A DNA stretch of 40,863 nt, taken from NCBI GenBank assembly GCA_000435835.1, contig FR883421.1:61923-102785 (forward strand), given 5' to 3'. Under the pieces are notes generated by a model. That model saw only the letters and a program-made list of their open reading frames with translations. It did not search any database and was not told where the DNA came from. Position numbers and translations under genes: made by a program. Of the stretch, positions 15,680 to 24,897 are shown piece after piece. This stretch comes from Clostridium sp. CAG:221. Its GTDB lineage: Bacteria > Bacillota > Clostridia > Clostridiales > Clostridiaceae. How positions within the stretch are numbered: position 1 is the stretch's first letter; each line of letters opens with the position of its first letter.

Positions 15680-16359
15680 TTAATAAAATGCCTCAATCTT
15701 TATCGGCAGAAAGTTATCGTTCAATAAGAACAAGTATAAAATATTCATCGGTAGATAATCCAATAAAAACAATTGTAATTACCAGTTCTAATAGTAGTGA
15801 AGGTAAGTCTACAGTGGCAGGAAATTTAGCTTTTAGCTTAAGTCAAAATGGAAGTAGAACTTTACTGATTGATTGTGATTTAAGAAAACCTTCAGTACAT
15901 AAGAAGTTTTTAATACCTAATGATAAGGGATTAACAGATGTATTATTTGATAAGCAAGATTTAAAAGAAGTTATTAAAAAGATAGAGAATAATCTTTATG
16001 TATTACCATGTGGAACAATTCCACCAAACCCAGCAGAAATTCTTGGTTCTAAAACTATGGAAGAATTCTTAGATGAATTATCAATAAATTATGATTATAT
16101 AATTCTTGATACACCACCAGTGTTAGCAGTGACAGACGCACAACTTTTAGCAGCAAAGTCGGATGCAACAGTATTAGTGGTGAAAGCAAATAAAACTAAA
16201 GGAAAAACTGTTATAAATTCATATAAAGAATTGGAAAAAGTAAAAGCAAATATAATAGGTACAATTTTAAATGATTATGATAATTCAGGAGAAAGACTTT
16301 ATTATAGACATGAAAGTGATAAAAAAATTTCTAAATTTTTAAGAAAGTTTAAAAGGTAA
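15670..16359 (+). CDS. Bacterial tyrosine kinase, CpsD/CapB family
   Basis: The 229-aa cytosolic ATPase has Walker A SSEGKST (K46), Walker A' LLIDCDLRKPS (D68, D70) and Walker B IILDTPPV (D147), the set typical of BY-kinases. It pairs with the CpsC-like protein encoded just upstream. The C-terminal tyrosine cluster is weak: only NDYDNSGERLYYRHES, with three tyrosines, instead of a long Y-rich tail, so autophosphorylation may be limited. No CpsB/PHP-type tyrosine phosphatase is encoded in the operon within this window; if one is needed it must be elsewhere. The start follows an AGGGAG site inside the preceding gene. Confidence 0.9.
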   Translation: MFIVNKMPQSLSAESYRSIRTSIKYSSVDNPIKTIVITSSNSSEGKSTVAGNLAFSLSQNGSRTLLIDCDLRKPSVHKKFLIPNDKGLTDVLFDKQDLKEVIKKIENNLYVLPCGTIPPNPAEILGSKTMEEFLDELSINYDYIILDTPPVLAVTDAQLLAAKSDATVLVVKANKTKGKTVINSYKELEKVKANIIGTILNDYDNSGERLYYRHESDKKISKFLRKFKR

Positions 16360-16371
16360 AAGGAAATTATT

Positions 16372-17049
16372 ATGAAAAATATAGTTATTGTTGGAGCAGG
16401 AGGCGTAGGGCGAGAGGTCTCTTTAATAATACAACAGATAAATATGTTAGAGCCAACTTGGAACTTGCTTGGGTATATAGATGATAATCCTGCAAATTGG
16501 GGTAATGTTGTAAATGGTTATGCAGTTTTAGGCGGAACTGATTCTCTTATTATGATGGATGAAGATACTTATGTGGTAATTGCCATTTCCAATTATGAAG
16601 CTAAGAAGAGTATTGTAAAAAAATTAAATAATAAATTTAAATTTGCTACAATTGTACATCCAAATGTTTGGATACATGATTATATGGAAATTGGAGAAGG
16701 ATGTATAGTTTATGAAGGTGTTATATTAACAGCGAATATATCCATAGGTAATCATGTAATAATAAGTCCAAAATGTGGAATTGGTCATGATACAGTAATA
16801 AAAGATTATGTTTCTCTTTTATGGAATGTCAATATATCAGGTAATGACAAAATTGGAGAAGGAGTTATGTTTGGAACAGGATCCACAATAATTCAAGGGA
16901 AAACAGTAGGTATGGGAGCTATTATAGGAGCAGGAGCAGTAGTAATAGAAGATATACCAGTAGGAGCTACAGCAGTAGGGGTACCTGCTAAAGTAATAAA
17001 GGTAGGAGGAGTTAATGAAGAAAGTATTATATGTAACAACAGTAAGTAG
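16372..17049 (+). CDS. Sugar N-acetyltransferase, PglD/NeuD type
   Basis: The 225-aa protein has an N-terminal Rossmann-like nucleotide-sugar domain (VIVGAGGVGREV, residues 4-15; GYIDDNP) followed by a left-handed beta-helix of hexapeptide repeats and the usual C-terminal VGVPAKVIK. The GIGHDTVI histidine corresponds to the catalytic base of PglD. PglD acetylates the 4-amino group of UDP-4-amino-4,6-dideoxy-GlcNAc, giving UDP-diacetylbacillosamine. With the PglF-, PglE- and PglC-like genes upstream this completes the pathway. Its 3' end overlaps the next gene by 35 bases, and that gene's AGGAGGAG site lies within it. Confidence 0.88.
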   Translation: MKNIVIVGAGGVGREVSLIIQQINMLEPTWNLLGYIDDNPANWGNVVNGYAVLGGTDSLIMMDEDTYVVIAISNYEAKKSIVKKLNNKFKFATIVHPNVWIHDYMEIGEGCIVYEGVILTANISIGNHVIISPKCGIGHDTVIKDYVSLLWNVNISGNDKIGEGVMFGTGSTIIQGKTVGMGAIIGAGAVVIEDIPVGATAVGVPAKVIKVGGVNEESIICNNSK

Positions 17050-18172
17050 GACAATAAATGCATTTCTTGTTCCTCACATTGAAATGTTATTGAAAGAAGG
17101 ATATGAAGTGCAATGTGCTTGTTCCATAGATAAGCCTGTAAATAAAGGACTGCTAGAAAAGGGAGTAAAGATATATGATATTCCTTTTTCTAGAAATCCT
17201 TTAGGTTTAGGAAATATAAAGGCATTTAAAGAACTTGTTAATATACAAAAAAGAGAAAATTTTGATATAGTACATGTTCATACACCTATAGCATCTATAT
17301 ATGGAAGATTATTAAAGCTTAGGTTTAAGTATTTAAAAACAATATATACTGCCCATGGATATCATTTTTTAAAAGGTGGTTCAAAGTTAGGATGGATAAT
17401 GTATTATCCCATAGAAAAGATAATGGCCAAGCTTACAGATACTACTATTAATATTAATTCTGAAGATTATGAAATAACTAAAAATAAGTTAAAGCCAAAG
17501 AATTGTTATTTATTAAATGGTGTAGGTTTAGATTTAAATCAATATAAGAAATTATCAAAAGAAGAAATAGTAAATAAGAAAAAAGAGCTTGGCTTAAAAG
17601 AAAGTGATTTTGTTATTTTAATGATAGCAGAACTTAATGAAAACAAAAATCAAATACAACTTATTAAAGCAATGGAAGTTTTAAAGGATAAATATCCAGA
17701 AATAAAAGCCATATGTGTAGGCGAAGGAGATAAACTTTTAGAACTAGAAGAAGAAGTTAAAAATAGAGGATTAAAAGATAAAGTTACATTCCTTGGTTTT
17801 AGAAATGATATTAATGAACTTATTAATATATGTAATATAGGAGTACTTCTTTCTTATAGAGAAGGACTACCAAGAAACTTAATGGAACTTATGGCATGTG
17901 GTAAAAAAGTAATTGCTACTAATATAAGAGGCTGTAGAGATATTGTGGTAGATGAAACCGTTGGTGAATTAGTGGAAGTAGGAGACTATGAAGCTACAGC
18001 TAAAGCCATAGAAGAACAATACCTTTATGGAGATAATGAGTTTACAGTTTCTAAGGAAATTGAAAAATATGATGTGGAAAATATTAATGAAAGTTTAAGA
18101 CTTATTTATAAAGGGCTTTGTGATAGTAGCGTAGTTAGTTCAAATAAGTATGTATTAACAGAAAATAAATAA
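17015..18172 (+). CDS. Glycosyltransferase family 4, probable second-sugar transferase (PglA-like)
   Basis: The 385-aa GT-B protein has an N-terminal acceptor domain (VHVHTPIASIYGRL, AHGYHFLKG) and a C-terminal donor domain. The latter carries NENKNQIQLIKAM, VGEGDK and the retaining GT4 Glu-x7-Glu motif EGLPRNLMELMACGK (about residues 282-290). The HGYHFLKGG region and position right after the PglD-like gene resemble PglA and EpsD enzymes, which add the first sugar onto the lipid-linked primer. Start ATG 17015 has an excellent AGGAGGAG site located inside the upstream gene. Donor and linkage cannot be told from sequence. Confidence 0.88.
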   Translation: MKKVLYVTTVSRTINAFLVPHIEMLLKEGYEVQCACSIDKPVNKGLLEKGVKIYDIPFSRNPLGLGNIKAFKELVNIQKRENFDIVHVHTPIASIYGRLLKLRFKYLKTIYTAHGYHFLKGGSKLGWIMYYPIEKIMAKLTDTTININSEDYEITKNKLKPKNCYLLNGVGLDLNQYKKLSKEEIVNKKKELGLKESDFVILMIAELNENKNQIQLIKAMEVLKDKYPEIKAICVGEGDKLLELEEEVKNRGLKDKVTFLGFRNDINELINICNIGVLLSYREGLPRNLMELMACGKKVIATNIRGCRDIVVDETVGELVEVGDYEATAKAIEEQYLYGDNEFTVSKEIEKYDVENINESLRLIYKGLCDSSVVSSNKYVLTENK

Positions 18173-18190
18173 AAGAAGTATGAGGTAAGT

Positions 18191-19378
18191 ATGAGTAAAT
18201 CAGAAAAAGTAAGAGTTTTAGAAATATCTCATGGATTAGCTCCAGGAGGGATAGAAGCATTTTTGTTGAATGTTTTTGATAATATTGACAAAGAAAAAAT
18301 AGAATTAGATTTTGCAGTAGCATGTCAAGGAAAGCAATATCATGAACAATATATTCTTGATAATGGAGGAAAAGTGTATCACACTGCAGATTTAAATGGA
18401 ACTAGAAATATAGTAAAACATTTTTTCAGACTGATAAAGCTTTTAAAAAAAGAAGGACCTTTTGATGTTGTTCATACTCATATTGACTTTTTTAACGGAA
18501 TAAATTTATTAGCTGCATTTATTGCTGGAGTTCCAATTAGAATAGCACATTCCCATAATACAAATAGTGCACATGCTAGAACAGTTGGAGTAAGTAAAAG
18601 CATAAAGATATATAGAAAATTCATGAGAATATTAATTAACACATTTTCAACTTTAAATGTGGGATGCTCAAGTGAAGCTAATATATATATGTATGGTGAA
18701 AAAAATATAAAGAAAAAGGGCAACAATGTTATTTTTAATGGAATAGATTTAAAAAAGTTTAGTCAAAAAGATATTGTTATTAAAGATCTAGATATAGATA
18801 AAAGTAAAATAAATTTTGTTACAGTAGGAAGAATGTGTGAACAAAAAAACAGTATCTTTATAGTAAAAGTAATTAATGAGATTAATAAATTAAGAAATGA
18901 TATTCATTTATATTGGTTAGGAAAAGGGCCTGATGAGGAAAAAGTAATAAATTTAATCGATTCATATAAGTTAAATGATGTAATTACTCTTTTAGGAAAT
19001 AGAAAAGATGTAGGGGATATTTTAAGTAATATGGACTACATGATTTTTCCATCTAAATGGGAAGGACTTCCTGTTACATTAGTTGAAGCTCAAGCAGCAG
19101 GATTACCATGTTTTATTTCAGACAAAATTACTAAAGAAGCAGATTTAGGTTTATTAAATGTAATATCACTACAAGAAAATGAATTTAAATGGGCTGAACA
19201 TATTAATAAATTTATTAATGAAGATAAAAAAGACTTTAGTAAAGCAAATTTAGAGAAATTTAATATAAAAAATGTAAGTAAACAGATTGATAAAATTTAT
19301 TTAAGTGGCAGATTTAATTCGGAGGTAACTTATGAAGAAAATAACTCCAGAAGTAAGTATAGTAGTACCAGTATTTAA
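18191..19378 (+). CDS. Glycosyltransferase family 4 (EpsF-like)
   Basis: The 395-aa GT-B enzyme has an EpsF-like N-terminus (ISHGLAPGGIEAFLLNVFDN), VVHTHIDFFNGINLLAA, IAHSHNTNSAH and the donor-site motif EGLPVTLVEAQAAGLPC (Glu-x7-Glu near residues 290-298). It should transfer a sugar from an NDP donor with retention of configuration onto the growing lipid-linked repeat on the cytosolic face. A TATGAGGTAAG site precedes ATG 18191. Its last 47 bases overlap the next gene. The closest relative in the window is the GT4 at 20426. Confidence 0.88.
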   Translation: MSKSEKVRVLEISHGLAPGGIEAFLLNVFDNIDKEKIELDFAVACQGKQYHEQYILDNGGKVYHTADLNGTRNIVKHFFRLIKLLKKEGPFDVVHTHIDFFNGINLLAAFIAGVPIRIAHSHNTNSAHARTVGVSKSIKIYRKFMRILINTFSTLNVGCSSEANIYMYGEKNIKKKGNNVIFNGIDLKKFSQKDIVIKDLDIDKSKINFVTVGRMCEQKNSIFIVKVINEINKLRNDIHLYWLGKGPDEEKVINLIDSYKLNDVITLLGNRKDVGDILSNMDYMIFPSKWEGLPVTLVEAQAAGLPCFISDKITKEADLGLLNVISLQENEFKWAEHINKFINEDKKDFSKANLEKFNIKNVSKQIDKIYLSGRFNSEVTYEENNSRSKYSSTSI

Positions 19379-20405
19379 TGTTGAAAATTATATAGAAAGA
19401 TGCGTAAAAAGCATAATTTCACAGACATTAAAAGATATTGAAATAATATTTTTAGATGATGGTTCAACAGATAATAGTTTAAATATATTGCGAGATTATG
19501 AAAAAAAAGACGAAAGAATACAAGTTTTCGATTGTGGAGAAATTGGAGTATCTAAATGTAGAAATAAAGGAATTGAGCTATCCAGTGGAAAATATATCAT
19601 GTTCGTAGATAGCGATGATTGGATAGATTCTAATATGCTTGAAGTAATGTATAAAAAAGCAGAAGAAAATAATCTTGATTTAGTAATGTGCAGTTATATA
19701 AGAGAGTTTAAAGATCATTCAAAAGAAAAGATATTTAATTTACCAGAAGAAATAATTTATAAAGAAGATAAAGTGAAAAATGAATTGTTAAGAAAATTAG
19801 TTGGACCAATTAAAGAAGAATTATCAAATCCAGAAATGTTAGATGCATTAGGTACTGTATGGGGAAAGTTATATAGAGCTGATATATTGAAAGAAAATAA
19901 AATAAAATTTGTTGATTTAAAAAAAATAGGATCAGCTGAAGATACCTTATTTAATATATTTACATTTAATTATTTGAAAAAAGTAATGTTTTTAAATAAA
20001 TCTATGTATCACTATTGGAGAGATAATCCTAAATCAGTAACATCACAATATAATCCAAAGTTAAAAGAGCAAAGAAAAGTTTTTTTCAAGTATATTAGTG
20101 ATTTTATAAAAGAAAATAACTTTGAACAAGTATTTGAAGAAGCATTAAATAATAGAATATGTACTTCTGTATTAGGATTAGGTTTAATAGAGTGTTCTAA
20201 AAATAATAAGATAAGTGGAATTAATAAAATAAAAAATATAAAGAAAATAATCAATGAAGAATATATAAGAAATGCATATAAGAATTTAGAATTAAAATAC
20301 TTTTCCATTCATTGGCGTTTTTTTTACTTTTTTATAAAGAATAAAATGAGTTTTTGTAGTTATTTAATGTTAAGTACAATAGAATTTTTAAGAGCTAAAA
20401 TATAG
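19332..20405 (+). CDS. Glycosyltransferase family 2
   Basis: The 357-aa GT-A protein contains SIVVPVFNVENYIERCVKSI, FLDDGSTDNS and the metal-binding DSDDW motif (about residue 94). A C-terminal part carries the WGKLYRADI and AEDTLFNIF blocks found in capsule and teichoic acid GT2 enzymes. Inverting transfer from an NDP sugar is expected; the sugar cannot be predicted. A GGAGGTAACT site lies inside the upstream gene, giving a 47-base overlap that suggests coupled translation. It is closely similar in design to the GT2 proteins at 26105, 38304 and 40243. Confidence 0.9.
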   Translation: MKKITPEVSIVVPVFNVENYIERCVKSIISQTLKDIEIIFLDDGSTDNSLNILRDYEKKDERIQVFDCGEIGVSKCRNKGIELSSGKYIMFVDSDDWIDSNMLEVMYKKAEENNLDLVMCSYIREFKDHSKEKIFNLPEEIIYKEDKVKNELLRKLVGPIKEELSNPEMLDALGTVWGKLYRADILKENKIKFVDLKKIGSAEDTLFNIFTFNYLKKVMFLNKSMYHYWRDNPKSVTSQYNPKLKEQRKVFFKYISDFIKENNFEQVFEEALNNRICTSVLGLGLIECSKNNKISGINKIKNIKKIINEEYIRNAYKNLELKYFSIHWRFFYFFIKNKMSFCSYLMLSTIEFLRAKI

Positions 20406-20425
20406 AAATATTTAAAGGAGAATTT

Positions 20426-21577
20426 ATGGAACCAATTAGAGTATTACAAGTAGTTACTATAATGAATCGTGGTGGACTTGAAACAATGCTTATGAATTAT
20501 TATAGAAAAATAGATAGAAGCAAAGTTCAATTTGATTTTATGGTTCATAGAAGTGAAAGAGGTCATTATGATGATGATATAGAAAAACTAGGTGGAAAAA
20601 TATATAGAATGCTTCCAATACGACCAGGAAACTATCATAAATACTTTGGTCAATTAGATAAATTCTTTCATGAACATAAGGAGTATAAAGTAGTTCATTC
20701 TCATATGAATGAAAATAGTGCATTTGTACTAAAGGCTGCGAAAAAAGCAAATATACCTTGTAGGATTGCACATAGTCATTTAGCTGATTTAAAACTAGAT
20801 TATAAATATGTTTTTAGAATATATGCAAGAATGAATTTAAAAGATAGTATAACTGATTACTTTACTTGTTCAAAGAGGGCAGGAGAGTGGCTGTTTGGAA
20901 AAGAAATAAATAATTCTGGACAAGTTATTACGTTAAACAATGCTGTTGATAGTGAAAAGTTTCAATTTAATAATGATATAAGAAATAAAGTAAGAAAAGA
21001 ATTAGGTATTGAATTTAAAAAAGTTATAGGACATGTAGGACGATTTAATCCCCAAAAAAATCATGAATTTTTAGTTGATGTATTTAATGAAATTCATAAA
21101 AAAGATGAAAATACTGTTTTGCTATTAGTAGGAGAAGGTGACTTATACTCAAAAATAAAGGAGAAAGTTAAGTTGCTAGGTATTGAAGATTCAGTAAAGT
21201 TTTTAGGGGTTAGGGAAGATATAAGTGATTTAATGCAGGCAATGGATTTATTTTTATTTCCATCTTTATTTGAAGGGTTAGCTGTGGTTTTAGTTGAAGC
21301 GCAAGCTGCAGGACTTAAATGTATAACTTCTACAGGAGTAACAGAGGAATCAAATATATGTGGTGATGTAGAATTTATAGATTTAAATTTAGAAGCTAAA
21401 GTATGGGCAGATAAAATATTAAAGATGAACTGGAGTAAATCTAATAATATGAGAAAAATTATTGAAAGTGGATATGATGCAGCAACAAACGTAAAGTTTT
21501 TAACAAAGTTTTATTTAGATAAATATAAGGAGGAAAGAACATATGAAGACACTAACAGTGTTTACGCCAAGTTATAA
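20426..21577 (+). CDS. Glycosyltransferase family 4 (EpsF-like)
   Basis: The 383-aa GT-B enzyme starts with an EpsF-like segment (VTIMNRGGLETMLMNYYRKI), then VVHSHMNENSAFVL, RIAHSHLADL, a GHVGRFNPQKNHEFL donor-domain block and EGLAVVLVEAQAAGLKC (Glu-x7-Glu near residues 282-290). It is a paralogue of the GT4 at 18191. An AGGAG site precedes ATG 20426. The 3' end overlaps the next gene by 35 bases, and the AAGGAGGAAAG site of that gene is within its last codons. Confidence 0.88.
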   Translation: MEPIRVLQVVTIMNRGGLETMLMNYYRKIDRSKVQFDFMVHRSERGHYDDDIEKLGGKIYRMLPIRPGNYHKYFGQLDKFFHEHKEYKVVHSHMNENSAFVLKAAKKANIPCRIAHSHLADLKLDYKYVFRIYARMNLKDSITDYFTCSKRAGEWLFGKEINNSGQVITLNNAVDSEKFQFNNDIRNKVRKELGIEFKKVIGHVGRFNPQKNHEFLVDVFNEIHKKDENTVLLLVGEGDLYSKIKEKVKLLGIEDSVKFLGVREDISDLMQAMDLFLFPSLFEGLAVVLVEAQAAGLKCITSTGVTEESNICGDVEFIDLNLEAKVWADKILKMNWSKSNNMRKIIESGYDAATNVKFLTKFYLDKYKEERTYEDTNSVYAKL

Positions 21578-22418
21578 TAGGGCATATACTTTGCATAAGT
21601 GTTATGAGAGTTTATTAAGACAGACTTCCAAAGATTTTACTTGGGTAATCATTGATGATGGTTCTAGTGATAATACTAAAGAATTAGTAGATAGCTGGAT
21701 AAATGAAAATAAACTTGAAATAAATTATATTTATCAAGAGAATCAAGGAATGCATGGAGCTCATAATACTGCTTATAAAAATATAAAGACAGAATTAAAT
21801 GTATGTATTGATTCAGATGATTATATGCCAGATGATGCAGTGGAAAAAATAATTAGTTTCTGGAATAAAAATAAAAGAAGTGACTTAGCCGGAATAATGG
21901 CATTAGATGCTTATACAAATGGAAAAGTAATAGGTGATAAGTTTCCAAATGAATTAAAGGAGTCAACTTATTTTGATATTTATAATAAATATGGCTTAAA
22001 AGGTGATAAAAAGCTTATATATAGAAGTGAGCTTACTACACAATATCCATATCCAATATTTGAAGGAGAAAAGTATGTAAGTTTAGCATATAAATATGCA
22101 AAGCTTGATTCTAAATATAAATTAGCATTAATGAATGAAGTTGTATGTAATGTTGAATATATGGAAGATGGATCTTCCTTAAATATGTTAAAGCAATATA
22201 GAAGAAACCCTAAAGGATTTGCTTTTATAAGAATTGATAATATGAAAAATCCAAAGGCTTCATTAAAATTTAAATTTAAAGAATGTATTCATTATGTATC
22301 TAGTAGTTTTATAAGTAAAAATAAGAATTATTTAAAAGAGACACCATGTAAAATACTCACTGTTTTAGCTATTCCAGCTGGATATGTATTATACAGACAT
22401 ATAATAAGAAACACGTAA
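21543..22418 (+). CDS. Glycosyltransferase family 2 (type-B subgroup)
   Basis: The 291-aa GT-A protein reads TVFTPSYNRAYTLHKCYESL, IIDDGSSDNT, NQGMHGAHNTAY and CIDSDDYMPDDA (metal motif near residue 92). It continues with a KGDKKLIYRSEL...FEGEKYVSLAY region. This subgroup, shared with the GT2 at 33149, differs from the other GT2 proteins of the operon in lacking the WGKLYR block. The product probably adds one sugar of the repeat unit. The start lies inside the preceding gene behind a near-perfect ribosome binding site. Donor unknown. Confidence 0.9.
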   Translation: MKTLTVFTPSYNRAYTLHKCYESLLRQTSKDFTWVIIDDGSSDNTKELVDSWINENKLEINYIYQENQGMHGAHNTAYKNIKTELNVCIDSDDYMPDDAVEKIISFWNKNKRSDLAGIMALDAYTNGKVIGDKFPNELKESTYFDIYNKYGLKGDKKLIYRSELTTQYPYPIFEGEKYVSLAYKYAKLDSKYKLALMNEVVCNVEYMEDGSSLNMLKQYRRNPKGFAFIRIDNMKNPKASLKFKFKECIHYVSSSFISKNKNYLKETPCKILTVLAIPAGYVLYRHIIRNT

Positions 22419-22447
22419 TAAATATAGTTTATTCAGGAGGATAATTT

Positions 22448-23512
22448 ATGGGGGCGTTTTATTTTGCTTTAGTTACTACATATTTATTAGGGTATATAAG
22501 TAGAATAGCAAGGAATAGAAAATGCTTATCAATTTTTTATGCTTTTCTTATATTTTTAGTTATTTTTTTAATATCAGCATTTAGAAATGATATTGGTGAT
22601 ACATTTCAATATAAGCATAGTTATTCATTATTATATAAATATAAATTTAACACAGAAGGTGATTGGGGATTTAATTTATTTCAGTATATTCTATATACAA
22701 TAAATAAAGATCCATTATTATTAATAGTTGTAACTTCATTAATAACAGTAGGATTTAATATTTATAATTTGTATCATTATAGCAATTATTTAGAATTAGA
22801 AATATATATGTATATCACATCAGGATATTTTACAACAACAATGAATGGTATAAGGCAAAGCATGATTGCAGCAGTAATATTTACATTTACAAGAATTATT
22901 GAAAAAGGAAATACAAAACTATATATAATCTCTATTTTGCTAGCATCAACATTTCATCAATCGGCATTAATACTAATTCCAGTATATTTTATAGTAAAAC
23001 AAGAAGCTTGGTCAAAAACAACAGTAGCAGTAATAATTGTAAGTTGTATAGGATTTATGGGGTTTTCAACTATATTTCCGGCATTATTAGGAGCACTAGA
23101 AGATACTAATTATGGATACTATTCAAATCAAACTGATATGGGTGGATCAAGCTTTATGAGAGTAATAGTAAATGCTGTTCCTATAGTTTTAGCATATATA
23201 AAGAGAAAAGAACTTAAAGAAAGTTGGCCTAAGAGTAACATATTTGTAAATATGTCTTTAATAAATGTTATATTTGTTGCTTTTGGCATGTACAATTGGA
23301 TATTTAATAGATTTACAATTTACTTTCAATTATATAATTTCGTATTAATTCCGTACATAATCCAAAATTGTTTTAAGGGAAAAGAAAAGAGATTATTATA
23401 TTTTGGGTTTATGCTTTGTTATTTTGGATTTTTTTATTACGAACAGGTTATTGGATTTAATATGCAGTATAATAGTAAGTATTTAAAATTTGATAAGATA
23501 TTTTATAAATAA
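22448..23512 (+). CDS. EpsG-family polysaccharide polymerase (Wzy role)
   Basis: The 354-aa integral membrane protein has about ten hydrophobic segments. Family landmarks are SAFRNDIGDTFQYKHSY near the N-terminus, an MNGIRQSMIAAVIFTF loop and STFHQSALILIPVYF, which together match the EpsG/Wzy-like family. Such proteins join lipid-linked repeat units on the outer face of the membrane. It is the only polymerase candidate in the operon, which also holds one flippase (35802), so a Wzx/Wzy-dependent pathway is indicated. AGGAGG (22436-22441) supports ATG 22448. Confidence 0.87.
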   Translation: MGAFYFALVTTYLLGYISRIARNRKCLSIFYAFLIFLVIFLISAFRNDIGDTFQYKHSYSLLYKYKFNTEGDWGFNLFQYILYTINKDPLLLIVVTSLITVGFNIYNLYHYSNYLELEIYMYITSGYFTTTMNGIRQSMIAAVIFTFTRIIEKGNTKLYIISILLASTFHQSALILIPVYFIVKQEAWSKTTVAVIIVSCIGFMGFSTIFPALLGALEDTNYGYYSNQTDMGGSSFMRVIVNAVPIVLAYIKRKELKESWPKSNIFVNMSLINVIFVAFGMYNWIFNRFTIYFQLYNFVLIPYIIQNCFKGKEKRLLYFGFMLCYFGFFYYEQVIGFNMQYNSKYLKFDKIFYK

Positions 23513-23524
23513 GGGTGAGTATAT

Positions 23525-24259
23525 ATGGATAGAAGTATACCTAAAATAATTCATTATTGTTGGTTTGGAAATAAGGAAAAGCCAAATATAGTTAAAAAGT
23601 GTATTTCATCTTGGGAAGAACATTTAAAAGAGTATGAGATTGTAGAATGGAATGAGAAAACATTCGATATAAATAGTAATAAATTTGTTAAAGAGGCTTA
23701 TAAAAAAGGAATGTATGCATTTGTAAGTGATTATGTAAGAGTTTACGCTTTATATAATTATGGTGGTATATATTTAGATACAGATGTTGAGGTTAAAAAA
23801 AGTTTTAATAATTTATTAAATAATGATTCTATATGGGGATTTGAAGAAAAGAATTTTATAGCTACAAGTACCATTGGAGCATGTAAAAAAAATAAATTAA
23901 TTAAAGAGTTTTTAGATTCCTATAATGATAAAAGCTTTATAAAAAAAGATGGAACAGTAGATACATTAACTAATGTGGCAATAGTAAGCAAGATGGTAAA
24001 AGATTTAGGAATTAACCTTGATGGAACTTATCAAAAAATAGATGGAGTAGCTACATTTTATCCACAAGAATACTTTTCACCTTATGATTATATTAATTGC
24101 TATATGAAGGATGGAAAAAATACTTATGCAGTACATCATTATTATAAAAGCTGGTTACCAGTAAGTACTAGAATTAAAACATCAATAAAAAAATCAATGG
24201 CATTTATTATTGGTGGAAAAAATATAGCTAAATTTAGAGAAGTGCTTAGTAAAAATTAA
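23525..24259 (+). CDS. Glycosyltransferase family 32 (DXD sugar-binding)
   Basis: The 244-aa protein has the GT32 signature: IPKIIHYCWFGNKEKP at the N-terminus, then YAFVSDYVRVYALYNYGGIYLDTDVEV with the LDTD (DXD) metal and donor motif near residues 86-89, and VHHYYKSWL near the end. GT32 enzymes are retaining transferases common in capsule loci. It is the only GT32 in the window. An AGGGTGAG site precedes the ATG. Confidence 0.92.
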   Translation: MDRSIPKIIHYCWFGNKEKPNIVKKCISSWEEHLKEYEIVEWNEKTFDINSNKFVKEAYKKGMYAFVSDYVRVYALYNYGGIYLDTDVEVKKSFNNLLNNDSIWGFEEKNFIATSTIGACKKNKLIKEFLDSYNDKSFIKKDGTVDTLTNVAIVSKMVKDLGINLDGTYQKIDGVATFYPQEYFSPYDYINCYMKDGKNTYAVHHYYKSWLPVSTRIKTSIKKSMAFIIGGKNIAKFREVLSKN

Positions 24260-24283
24260 TTTAGATAGGTTGAGATAAATAAT

Positions 24284-24877
24284 ATGAAAAAAATAATTAA
24301 CGTTTTAATAAATGAATGTAAAACAAGAGGTTTTTACCATACTTTTATAATGTATTTTTCTAATTTTATATCAGTGCTAAGAGGATTAAGATATAAAATT
24401 TTCTATTTTAAAAATATCAAAAGTTCTATTTTTTTTATTCAAAGTAGAAGTAAGATAGATATATTCAGCAATAAATGTAGGATAATAATAAAACCTTTCG
24501 TGTTTATAAGAAGAAATACAACTATAAGAATAGATCATAAAGGACAATTAATTTTAGGTGATAAAGTATTTATAAATGATAATTGCAGTATAAACTGTAT
24601 AGATAAAATAGAAATTGGTGAATACACAAAAATAGGACCAGGGGTTTCTATAAATGATAATGATCATAACTTTAGAAAAACTGGTGATGGAAGAATGTTA
24701 ACTGGACAAGTTATTATAGGGAAAAATGTATGGATAGGTGCTAACTCAGTAATATTAAGAAATACAGTAATTGGAGATAATGCAGTAATTGCTGCAGGAA
24801 GTATTGTTAAAGGTGAAGTTCCTGCTAATACAGTTTTTGTAGATAAAAGAGAAAAAAGTTTAATTAAATATAAATAA
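24284..24877 (+). CDS. Hexapeptide-repeat O-acetyltransferase (WcaF/CatB-like)
   Basis: The 197-aa protein has a left-handed beta-helix C-terminal half: IEIGEYTKIGPGVSINDNDH, VIIGKNVWIGANSVILRNTVIGDNAVIAAGSIV, then VPANTVF. The histidine in NDNDHNF is the expected catalytic residue of this acetyl-CoA-dependent family. The N-terminal 70 residues are basic and hydrophobic-aromatic, which may let it sit on the membrane near its lipid-linked substrate. It probably acetylates one sugar of the repeat before export. Substrate unknown. Confidence 0.85.
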   Translation: MKKIINVLINECKTRGFYHTFIMYFSNFISVLRGLRYKIFYFKNIKSSIFFIQSRSKIDIFSNKCRIIIKPFVFIRRNTTIRIDHKGQLILGDKVFINDNCSINCIDKIEIGEYTKIGPGVSINDNDHNFRKTGDGRMLTGQVIIGKNVWIGANSVILRNTVIGDNAVIAAGSIVKGEVPANTVFVDKREKSLIKYK

Positions 24878-24897
24878 TAAAAGGAGTAATAAATCTT

